DNA from: Leifsonia xyli
GTDB taxonomy: Bacteria > Actinomycetota > Actinomycetes > Actinomycetales > Microbacteriaceae
Direction: 5' to 3'
NCBI GenBank assembly: GCA_001647635.1
Contig: CP014761.1
Location: 1,550,001-1,614,000 of the forward strand
DNA: 64,000 bases
In this document: positions 27,934 to 33,853 of the stretch, piece after piece
Position numbering within the stretch: the first letter of the stretch is position 1
How the letters are laid out: the number at the start of each line of letters is the position of its first letter
The notes under the pieces: model-generated
The model's database searches: none
Told to the model about the DNA's origin: nothing
Seen by the model: only the letters and a program-made list of their open reading frames with translations
Position numbers and translations under genes: made by a program

Positions 27934-28284
27934 TCAGACGGAGGTCAGGAAGGACGACGCCGCATCGAGCGAGCCCGGGACGATCCGGTAGTACGCCCAC
28001 GTGCCTCGCTTGCTCCGGCTGAGATACCCGGCATCGACCAGGATCTTGAGGTGATGCGACACCGTCGGCTGCGACAGCCCGAGCGGCTCCGTCAGGTCGC
28101 AGACGCAGGCCTCGCCGTCGGCGTGCGCGGCCACCATCGAGAGGAGTCGCAGTCGGGCGGGATCAGCCAGGGCCTTCATAGCGCGCGCGACCGAGACGGC
28201 GTTCTCCTCGCTGATCACCTCGCGCGTGATGGGGGCGCAGCATGCCTGCAGGTCGCGCAGGGGCAGGAGCTCGGTGATCGCCAT
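27934..28284 (-). CDS. arsR: ArsR-family metalloregulator with Cys15-Cys16 and a Cys-Val-Cys
   Basis: A 116-residue winged-helix repressor. Adjacent cysteines at residues 15-16 (QACCAP) and a Cys-Val-Cys at 60-62 (ACVCDLTEPL) resemble the arsenite site of C. glutamicum ArsR, where N-terminal vicinal cysteines plus one from the HTH helix bind As(III). The HTH reads LGLSQPTVSHHLKILVDAG. The start is ATG 28284. Its promoter region with two palindromes faces the microprotein/arsC side. It heads arsR-CDF. Confidence 0.92.
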   Translation of the reverse strand: MAITELLPLRDLQACCAPITREVISEENAVSVARAMKALADPARLRLLSMVAAHADGEACVCDLTEPLGLSQPTVSHHLKILVDAGYLSRSKRGTWAYYRIVPGSLDAASSFLTSV

Positions 28285-28300
28285 GCGTCGATTCTCGCCG

Positions 28301-28324
28301 ATACATTGACAACCGTCAATGTAT
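28301..28324. promoter_or_regulatory. ArsR operator 1 (perfect palindrome)
   Basis: ATACATTGAC-N4-GTCAATGTAT is a perfect 24-bp inverted repeat, 17 bp before the arsR start. The TTGAC/GTCAA half-sites with a 4-bp spacer match the general ArsR-family site. It can control arsR-CDF and probably the divergent arsC unit. Confidence 0.85.
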
Positions 28325-28338
28325 TCGTTCACTCTGGA

Positions 28339-28360
28339 TTCATCGACAGCCGTCGATGAA
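28339..28360. promoter_or_regulatory. ArsR operator 2 (perfect palindrome)
   Basis: TTCATCGAC-N4-GTCGATGAA is a perfect 22-bp inverted repeat with the same core spacing as site 1, centred 37 bp from it. It lies 16 bp before the microprotein start, so it should control the rightward transcript. Half-site difference (TCGAC against TTGAC) may give graded affinity. Confidence 0.8.
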
Positions 28361-28375
28361 GAAGGGAGAATGATC

Positions 28376-28441
28376 ATGGGATGTTGCGACGACGACTGCC
28401 AGGTGCTGCCGGACGGCTCCTGCTCGCCCGACTGCTGCTGA
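28376..28441 (+). CDS. 21-residue Cys-rich microprotein upstream of arsC
   Basis: A 21-residue reading frame beginning MGCCDDDC and ending SPDCC, with six cysteines at positions 3, 4, 8, 16, 20 and 21 and four of the other residues Asp. GGGAGA about 7 nt upstream is a fair ribosome site. It lies between the second ArsR operator and a 28-nt hairpin, then arsC. Two roles fit: a metal(loid)-binding peptide, or a cysteine-sensing leader peptide. Poly-Cys uORFs acting as cysteine-responsive attenuators are known in mycobacteria. I do not recognise a named family. Confidence 0.6.
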   Translation: MGCCDDDCQVLPDGSCSPDCC

Positions 28442-28446
28442 CAGCC

Positions 28447-28474
28447 CGGGGCCGTCGCCCGAGCGGCGGCCCCG
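28447..28474 (+). terminator. Strong hairpin between the microprotein and arsC
   Basis: CGGGGCCG (28447-28454) pairs with CGGCCCCG (28467-28474), and TCGC pairs with GCGG (one wobble) around a CCGA tetraloop, giving about 12 bp. It starts 5 nt after the microprotein stop and ends 20 nt before arsC. It may be an intrinsic terminator or an attenuator; no U tract follows. Confidence 0.65.
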
Positions 28475-28493
28475 ACCGACCACCGGAGGAACC

Positions 28494-28904
28494 ATGACCA
28501 CCACCCCCACCGTCCTCTTCGTCTGCGTCCACAACGCGGGGCGTTCGCAGATGGCCGCCGGCTACCTGCGGGCGCTGGCGGGCGACCGCGTCGAGGTGCT
28601 CTCGGCCGGATCCGAGCCGGGTGACCGCATCAACCCTGTCGCCGTCGCCGCGATGGCCGAGGAGGGCATCGACATCGCCGGCAATGCGCCGAAGGTCCTG
28701 ACCACCGAGGCCGTGCAGGAGTCGGATGTCGTCATCACCATGGGCTGCGGCGACACGTGCCCCATCTTCCCCGGCAAGCGGTATGAGGACTGGGAGCTCG
28801 ACGACCCGGCCGGGCGCCCGATCGAGGAGGTGCGCCCGATTCGAGACGAGATCAAGCGCCGTGTCGAGGCGCTGCTGGCGGAGGTCGCACCGCTCGTGCA
28901 ATGA
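28494..28904 (+). CDS. arsC: Arsenate reductase (arsenate-mycothiol transferase type)
   Basis: A 136-residue low-molecular-weight phosphatase-fold ArsC. The P-loop CVHNAGRSQ has nucleophile Cys11. Cys85 and Cys89 in TMGCGDTC match the thiol-linked ArsC set, and the DPAGR Asp general acid is present. In corynebacteria and relatives such enzymes form an arseno-mycothiol adduct that mycoredoxin then reduces. GGAGG before the ATG is well placed. Control by ArsR is expected from the operators upstream. Confidence 0.92.
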   Translation: MTTTPTVLFVCVHNAGRSQMAAGYLRALAGDRVEVLSAGSEPGDRINPVAVAAMAEEGIDIAGNAPKVLTTEAVQESDVVITMGCGDTCPIFPGKRYEDWELDDPAGRPIEEVRPIRDEIKRRVEALLAEVAPLVQ

Positions 28905-28907
28905 TGG

Positions 28908-28926
28908 TTAGTGTCCTAATCATTAG
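28908..28926. promoter_or_regulatory. Candidate MarR/OhrR operator
   Basis: TTAG-N4-CTAA (28908-28919) overlaps CTAAT-C-ATTAG (28916-28926), an interlaced pair of inverted repeats just before the ribosome site of the small zinc-ribbon gene. MarR-type proteins commonly bind such AT-rich repeats. The regulator encoded downstream in the same operon is the likely binder. Confidence 0.55.
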
Positions 28927-28939
28927 CGCAGGAGGAATC

Positions 28940-29149
28940 ATGGCCGGCCGGTTCTGGCGGTTCTACGAGCGGGCCAACGACGTCGTCCGCACCTTCACCG
29001 GCCCCGCACAGCTCGGCGCGGGCCACCCGGAGGAGCCCGACATCCGGCGCGCCGACGCCGCGTGTCCGCTCTGCGGCCAGCCGCTGGACCAGCACCGCAT
29101 CGAGAGGTTCGCCGACTCGCGCACGTCCACCCGCATCCACTGCCCGTGA
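28940..29149 (+). CDS. Small zinc-ribbon-like protein, 69 aa
   Basis: A 69-residue protein with a tryptophan/arginine-rich start (MAGRFWRFYERAND), a variable middle, and a metal-site-like end: CPLCGQPLDQH and a final HCP. A CxxC plus His and Cys could hold one zinc. GGAGG sits 5 nt before the ATG. It overlaps the following OhrR-like gene by GTGA, so both are translated as a unit and probably share function. I do not recognise a characterised family. Confidence 0.75.
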   Translation: MAGRFWRFYERANDVVRTFTGPAQLGAGHPEEPDIRRADAACPLCGQPLDQHRIERFADSRTSTRIHCP

Positions 29150-29583
29150 CCGTGGAGGCGAACCCGCTGGCCCTCGAGAGCCAGGTCTGCTTCGCGCTCT
29201 CGGTCGCCGCCCGGTCCGTCATCGCCGCGTACCGCCCGGTGCTCGAGCCGGTCGGGCTGACGCATCCCCAGTACCTGGTGATGCTGGCGCTGTGGGAGAA
29301 CGAGCAGCTCTCGGTCCGGCGCCTAGCCGAGCTTCTCGCGCTGGAGCCGGCCACGATCTCGCCGCTGGTGAAGCGGCTGGAGGCGCTCGGCTACGTCATC
29401 CGCCGGCGAGCGGCGACGGACGAGCGGGTGATGGAGATCCGGCTCACCGATCGCGGGCGGGAGCTGCGGGCCTACGCGGAGACCATCCCGGCCACGATGA
29501 TGCAGCGCCTCGGGATGGACGCGGACGAGCTCCGAGCGCTGCATCGGACCATGACCTCCGTGATCGCGGCCGCGCGGGGATAG
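29146..29583 (+). CDS. MarR-family regulator of the OhrR type
   Basis: A 145-residue MarR protein. The N-terminal pattern LESQVCFALSVAARSV, then PVLEPVGLTHPQYLVMLALWE, is that of OhrR, and the Cys in VCFAL matches its reactive redox cysteine. The HTH (LAELLALEPATISPLVKRLEALG) and wing (RAATDERVMEIRLT) are intact. OhrR normally represses an ohr peroxidase gene, but none is nearby. It is coupled to the zinc-ribbon gene, and the TTAG/CTAAT element upstream is a probable autoregulatory site. Confidence 0.87.
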   Translation: MTVEANPLALESQVCFALSVAARSVIAAYRPVLEPVGLTHPQYLVMLALWENEQLSVRRLAELLALEPATISPLVKRLEALGYVIRRRAATDERVMEIRLTDRGRELRAYAETIPATMMQRLGMDADELRALHRTMTSVIAAARG

Positions 29584-29629
29584 GAGCGGGTTCTTCCCAT
29601 CCGGGCGCCCCGCGGGGCATCCTGTGCGC

Positions 29630-30274
29630 ATGAGCGAAGCGGATGCCGCCCGGCGCGACGCGCGGAGGACCCGACGCCTGCTGACCGGGGTGGCGGCGGC
29701 AGTCGGCGCCGCGGTCGCCCTCGCGTCCGCCGTCGGCGCCCGCCGCGGCACACCCTCCCACCCGCAGACACCGCTCGGCGGCATCACCCGGGGAGCGGCC
29801 GCCGGCGTCGTCGGCACGCTCGCCTTCGACCTCTGGCTGTACCTCCAGTACCGGCGCGGCCACGGCCACGAGGACTTCGCCGACTGGGAGTTCTCGGCGG
29901 ACGTCACCGGCTGGGACGGCGCACCCGCCCCCGCCCAGGTCGGCCGGCGGATCGTGAACGGCCTGTTCGAGACCGACCTCCCCGACAGCCGGGCCGCCCT
30001 GTTCAACAACATCGCGCACTGGGCCTACGCACTCGGCGGCGCGACGGCGTACGGGGTGCTCGCCGGCTCGTTGCGGCGGCCGCACACGGGCTACGGGCTG
30101 CTGCTCGGCGCCGGGATGTGGCTGTCGGGCTACGTGATCCTGCCGCCGATGCACCTGTACAAGCCGATCACCGAGTACGACGCGAAAACCCTCGGCAAGG
30201 ATCTCGCCGCCCACCTCGTCTACGGGGCGGCGACCGGCGCGACGTTCTCGGGGCTCAGTCGTATCCGAGGATGA
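29630..30274 (+). CDS. Membrane protein, possibly YagU/DUF1440-like
   Basis: A 214-residue inner-membrane protein with about four hydrophobic stretches: near 18-38, a GVVGTLAFDLWLYL segment, IAHWAYALGGATAYGVLAG, and LLLGAGMWLSGYVILPPMHLY. The repeated Gly-rich helices with W and P near the membrane edge resemble the YagU (DUF1440) group; that link is my impression, not certain. ATG 29630 is the likely start. Function unknown. Confidence 0.7.
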   Translation: MSEADAARRDARRTRRLLTGVAAAVGAAVALASAVGARRGTPSHPQTPLGGITRGAAAGVVGTLAFDLWLYLQYRRGHGHEDFADWEFSADVTGWDGAPAPAQVGRRIVNGLFETDLPDSRAALFNNIAHWAYALGGATAYGVLAGSLRRPHTGYGLLLGAGMWLSGYVILPPMHLYKPITEYDAKTLGKDLAAHLVYGAATGATFSGLSRIRG

Positions 30275-30419
30275 CCGCGTCGAGCCCCTCGAAACCGCGG
30301 ATCGGGCCCGGCCATAGCACGGCCGTCGCGGCATCCCGGACGGCGCTGGACCGCTCGGCCTCGACGTCGGCGTTCGTGCTCATGTCCGGAAGGCTAGTGC
30401 GGGTGCGCGCGCGCTGAGC

Positions 30420-30436
30420 ATGTACACCGTGTACAT
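30420..30436. repeat. Orphan 17-bp palindrome, TetR-operator-like
   Basis: ATGTACAC-C-GTGTACAT is a perfect 17-bp palindrome. A further GTGTACA half-site lies at 30459-30465. The elements sit in the gap between two small convergent frames, with no TetR gene adjacent. A remote regulator or remnant of a lost gene is possible. Confidence 0.6.
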
Positions 30437-30470
30437 CAGCCGGCATGATGACGCCGACGTGTACAGCCTG

Positions 30471-30698
30471 TCAGACGATGCCGCCGAGCATCGCATCCCG
30501 GCGGAGCTGGTCGTGCGTCGCGTGGAACTTCCCGTCCGCCGTCCACCATGCCTCGTGCCCTGCGGCGTCGGGATGCTGCTCGACGACGGCCGGCCAGTGC
30601 TCGCGGATGTTCTTCACGTAGTACCGCAGCTCGTCGCCCACGGTGCGCTTCTCGAGCTTGTCGGAGGCCTCGAGCTGGTCCTGCGTCGGGTCGGTCAT
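30471..30698 (-). CDS. Small hypothetical protein, 75 aa
   Basis: A 75-residue soluble protein (MTDPTQDQLEASDKLEKR..., then YYVKNIREHWPAVVEQHP and EAWWTADGKFH). Codon use is typical of the genome and the Trp/His-rich pattern suggests a genuine fold, perhaps a small helical family conserved in Microbacteriaceae. No motif, signal or membrane segment is seen. The palindrome downstream does not serve it as a promoter because it lies at the 3' side. Confidence 0.65.
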   Translation of the reverse strand: MTDPTQDQLEASDKLEKRTVGDELRYYVKNIREHWPAVVEQHPDAAGHEAWWTADGKFHATHDQLRRDAMLGGIV

Positions 30699-30864
30699 GC
30701 GGCCATCATAGGGGCGCCGCCCGCGGACGGCCGGCCGTGACGTTTGTCATGCGTTGTTCACACGAGACCCTGGCATCCCATAACGACCGGAAGTTACGGT
30801 GGGAACGCATCCACACTCCTGCAGCACCGTCCCACAGCATCGCGAAGCTCATCCGGAGGGAACC

Positions 30865-31689
30865 ATGGGCACAGTCACCACGTCAGACGGCGTCGAGATC
30901 TTCTACAAGGATTGGGGAACCGGTCAGCCGATCGTCTTCAGCCACGGCTGGCCACTGTCGGCCGACGACTGGGACACGCAGCTGCTGTTCTTCCTGCAGC
31001 ACGGCTACCGCGTCGTCGCCGCCGACCGCCGCGGCCACGGCCGCTCGACCCAGACCGGCGAGGGCCACGACATGGATCACTACGCCGCCGACCTGCGGGC
31101 GGTGGTCGAGGCGCTCGACCTGCACGACGCCATCCACGTCGGCCACTCCACGGGAGGCGGCGAGGTCGCGCACTACATCGCCACCTACGGCGAGGACCGC
31201 GTCGCACGCGCTGTGCTGATCAGCGCCGTACCGCCGATCATGGTCCAGACCGAGAACAACCCCGGCGGCCTGCCGAAGAGCGTCTTCGACGACCTGCAGG
31301 CGCAGCTCGCGAAGAACCGGTCGGAGTTCTACCGGGCGCTGCCGTCCGGTCCGTTCTACGGCTTCAACCGACCCGGTGTGGAGTCGTCGGAGGCGATCAT
31401 CGAGAACTGGTGGCGTCAGGGCATGATGGGCGGCGCGAAGGCGCACTACGACGGCATCGTCGCCTTCTCGCAGACCGACTTCACCGAGGACCTGAAGAAG
31501 ATCAGCGTGCCGGTGCTGGTGATGCACGGCGAGGACGACCAGATCGTCCCCTACGCCGACTCCGGCCCCCTCTCGGCGAAGCTCGTGCAGAACGGCACGC
31601 TGAAGTCGTACCCGGGCTTCCCGCACGGCATGCCGACCACGCAGGCGGACACGATCAACGCCGACCTGCTGGAGTGGCTGCAGTCCTAG
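30865..31689 (+). CDS. Alpha/beta hydrolase (non-heme chloroperoxidase/arylesterase group)
   Basis: A 274-residue alpha/beta hydrolase with oxyanion region FSHGWPLSADDW, nucleophile Ser95 in GHSTGG, acid near 227 (MHGEDDQIVP) and His near 256 (GFPHGMP). The GWPLSADDWD opening and HSTGGGEVAHYI block mark the cofactor-free haloperoxidase/arylesterase group, which in practice act as esterases and perhydrolases. CCGGAGGG precedes ATG 30865. It stands alone with a strong hairpin downstream. Natural substrate is unknown. Confidence 0.92.
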   Translation: MGTVTTSDGVEIFYKDWGTGQPIVFSHGWPLSADDWDTQLLFFLQHGYRVVAADRRGHGRSTQTGEGHDMDHYAADLRAVVEALDLHDAIHVGHSTGGGEVAHYIATYGEDRVARAVLISAVPPIMVQTENNPGGLPKSVFDDLQAQLAKNRSEFYRALPSGPFYGFNRPGVESSEAIIENWWRQGMMGGAKAHYDGIVAFSQTDFTEDLKKISVPVLVMHGEDDQIVPYADSGPLSAKLVQNGTLKSYPGFPHGMPTTQADTINADLLEWLQS

Positions 31690-31700
31690 CCGTCCCGCGC

Positions 31701-31736
31701 CGAGGGGCCGTCGTCCGATCGGGCGGCGGCCCCTCG
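31701..31736 (+). terminator. Hairpin terminator after the hydrolase gene
   Basis: CGAGGGGCCG (31701-31710) pairs with CGGCCCCTCG (31727-31736). Inner bases (TCGTCCGATCGGGCGG) extend the stem by up to six pairs with wobbles around a GATC loop. It begins 12 bp after the hydrolase stop and closes that unit before the VOC gene. Confidence 0.8.
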
Positions 31737-31750
31737 CCGTACCATGCAGC

Positions 31751-32194
31751 ATGGACATCAGACTCGAGAACGTCGGCATCGCGGTCCGCGACATCGACGA
31801 GGCCGTGTCGTTCTTCACCGACCTCGGGCTGACCGTGCTCGGCCGCGACACGGTGAGCGGCGGCTGGGCCGACACCGCGGTCGGACTCGACGGCAACCAC
31901 GCGAAGGTCGCGATGCTGCAGACGCCGGACGGCGGGGGCCGACTCGAGCTGTTCGAGTACCTGCACCCGGATGCGATCGAGACCGCGCCGACGCTGCCGA
32001 ACGAGATCGGGATGCACCGCGTGGCCTTCCAGGTCGACGACCTGGACGCCGCCCTGGACATCGCCGCGAGGCACGGTTGCGAGCCCCTGCGAGGCGTGGC
32101 GCAGTACGAGGACGTCTACCGGCTCACGTACCTGCGCGGGCCGAGCGGCATCATCGTCATGCTGGCGCAGGACCTGCGACGGAACCCGGCGTGA
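31751..32194 (+). CDS. VOC (glyoxalase-fold) family protein
   Basis: A 147-residue vicinal-oxygen-chelate protein with two beta-alpha-beta-beta-beta modules (IRLENVGIAVRDIDEAVSFF and MHRVAFQVDDLDAALD). Metal-site candidates are the first-strand residue (here Val/Gly, not a His), the LELFEYL Glu, and the C-terminal strand. Partial loss of metal ligands makes lyase activity uncertain. The last 38 bases overlap the tail of the convergent reductase gene. Confidence 0.88.
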   Translation: MDIRLENVGIAVRDIDEAVSFFTDLGLTVLGRDTVSGGWADTAVGLDGNHAKVAMLQTPDGGGRLELFEYLHPDAIETAPTLPNEIGMHRVAFQVDDLDAALDIAARHGCEPLRGVAQYEDVYRLTYLRGPSGIIVMLAQDLRRNPA

Positions 32195-32750
32195 CGTCGT
32201 AGCGGAGCCGGCGGTACTCCTCATAGACGACCCGCCCGCCGAACGTCCGGGTGCCGACCAGTGTGAGCGGCATCCGGCGTTCGAGCGGCGGCCAGTAGCG
32301 CGTCCCGTTGCCGATCACGACCGGGTAGCGGAAGAGGCGGTACTCGTCGATGAGGTCCAGGTGGATGGCCTCGGCGGCGAGGTCCGCGCCGCCGATCGAC
32401 ACGTCTCCCGCCGTCGAGGCGAGGGCCGCAGCGACCTCGTCCTCGACCGTCCCGGTCGCGAGGCGGGCGTTGCCGTCGACGGAAGTGAGGGTGCGGCTGA
32501 ATACGACCTTCGGCAGCGCGGCCCACGTGTCCGCGAACACGGTGGCGACGCCCGGCGTCCGGAGCGACTCGTCCGTCTCCCACACGCGCATTGTCTCGTA
32601 GAGCTTCCTGCCCATCAGGTACCCGCCGAGCCGGCCGATCTGCGCCACCTGGAACCGGAACTGCTCGTCGCCCGGCGCGGTGAAGTCGAAGCCGCCCTGC
32701 TCGTCGGCGATGAAGCCGTCGGCGGAGACGCCCATCGAGTAGATCAGCAC
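32157..32750 (-). CDS. Dihydrofolate-reductase-fold (RibD C-terminal type) protein
   Basis: A 197-residue RibD_C family reductase. SMGVSADGFIAD, YLMGRKLYE, LPKVVFSRT and SIGGADLAAEAI are the family landmarks, with the NADPH loop around GGAD. Members act in riboflavin biosynthesis or unknown reductions; these stand-alone copies are numerous and uncharacterised in actinobacteria. Convergent overlap of 38 bp with the VOC gene. The Gly/Ala C-terminus runs into that overlap. Confidence 0.9.
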   Translation of the reverse strand: MLIYSMGVSADGFIADEQGGFDFTAPGDEQFRFQVAQIGRLGGYLMGRKLYETMRVWETDESLRTPGVATVFADTWAALPKVVFSRTLTSVDGNARLATGTVEDEVAAALASTAGDVSIGGADLAAEAIHLDLIDEYRLFRYPVVIGNGTRYWPPLERRMPLTLVGTRTFGGRVVYEEYRRLRYDVTPGSVAGPAPA

Positions 32751-32803
32751 GCCTTCACGCTAGTCCGGGTCGGCGTCAACCTGAACGGTAGCCTATAGAG
32801 TTT

Positions 32804-32816
32804 CTAGCCGGGCTAG
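32804..32816. promoter_or_regulatory. Palindrome upstream of the MDR oxidoreductase
   Basis: CTAGCC-G-GGCTAG is a perfect 13-bp inverted repeat, 47 bp before the oxidoreductase start. It lies just downstream of an AT-rich CTATAGAG stretch that may be a -10 region, so a bound protein could block the promoter. The binder is unknown. Confidence 0.4.
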
Positions 32817-32863
32817 GCATATTCTGGCGTCGGGCGGAACGGCCCCGGCGAAAGGAGCACCCC

Positions 32864-33853
32864 ATGGCGAGGAAGTCCGAAGAGACGATGTACGTCGAGT
32901 ACGACGCCAACGGGGATGTGGATGTGCTCGAGAAGCGCACGCGTCCGCTCCCCACGCCCGCGCCCGACGAAGTGCTCGTCGAGGTCGTCGCCACCGGCAT
33001 CAACCACATCGACGGGTTCATCCGCAGCGGCCGCGAGGAGGCGTGGGCCGACGAGCCCTTCCCGCGCGGCTCGGGGAGCGACTTCGCCGGCATCGTGGTC
33101 ACCGGGGACGCGGCCGGACGGTTCCGGAAGGGCGCCGACGTCATCGGTCACGTCCGCAGTGGAGCCCATGCCACGCATATCGTCGTGCCGGCCGCCGCGC
33201 TCGTGCCGAAGCCGCCTCACGTCGCGTGGGAAGTCGCGGGCGGCCTCTACCTCGCCGGCGTGACCGCTCTGGATACCCTCGACGACCTCCGCATCGGGCC
33301 GGATGACACCGTCGTGATCTCCGCAGCCGCCGGCGGGGTCGGCAGCATCGAGGCGCAGCTCGCGAAGCACCGCGGCGCGCGCGTCATCGGCACCTGCGGC
33401 GACCGCAACTTCGACTACCTCCGCCAGCTCGGCATCACGCCGGTGCGCTACGGCGAGGCGATCGAGGAGCGCATCCGCGAGAAGGCGCCGAACGGCGTCA
33501 CCGCGCTCATCGACAACTTCGGCCAGGATGGACGCGCCCTGGCAGAGTCGCTGGGGGTCCCCGCCTCCCGCTACCGGTCGAGCGAGGACCGCCGCGACAC
33601 CGAGCTGCGGCTGCTACAGGACGACCCCGAGTCGGTCGCCCACGGCACGGCCCAGCTCGCGCGGCTGGCGCAGCTCGCGGACGAGCGGGCCTTCACGCTG
33701 CTCATCTCCGGCTTCTACCCGCTGGACGAGATCCGGTACGCCTACGACGACCTCCAGAACCTGCACTCGCGCGGCAAGATCGTGCTGGGGACGCATCCCG
33801 TCACGACATACCGCACGCTCAAGGCGCGGGACGTGCAGGAGGCGCGGGGCTGA
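32864..33853 (+). CDS. Medium-chain dehydrogenase, quinone-oxidoreductase type
   Basis: A 329-residue NADP-dependent oxidoreductase of the zeta-crystallin/quinone-reductase branch without the catalytic zinc. TGINHIDGFIRSG, GSDFAGIVV and the nucleotide loop SAAAGGVGSIEAQLAKHRGA identify the family. The cofactor site is AAAGGVGS. It may reduce quinones or enoyl compounds. Its 3' end overlaps the convergent MFS gene by 35 bp. A 13-bp palindrome precedes it. Confidence 0.9.
   Translation: MARKSEETMYVEYDANGDVDVLEKRTRPLPTPAPDEVLVEVVATGINHIDGFIRSGREEAWADEPFPRGSGSDFAGIVVTGDAAGRFRKGADVIGHVRSGAHATHIVVPAAALVPKPPHVAWEVAGGLYLAGVTALDTLDDLRIGPDDTVVISAAAGGVGSIEAQLAKHRGARVIGTCGDRNFDYLRQLGITPVRYGEAIEERIREKAPNGVTALIDNFGQDGRALAESLGVPASRYRSSEDRRDTELRLLQDDPESVAHGTAQLARLAQLADERAFTLLISGFYPLDEIRYAYDDLQNLHSRGKIVLGTHPVTTYRTLKARDVQEARG

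Noticed and set aside
30255..30383. 42-residue minus-strand frame between two genes
   Set aside because: No good ribosome site and it overlaps the end of the membrane protein gene. Too short and without motif to support.
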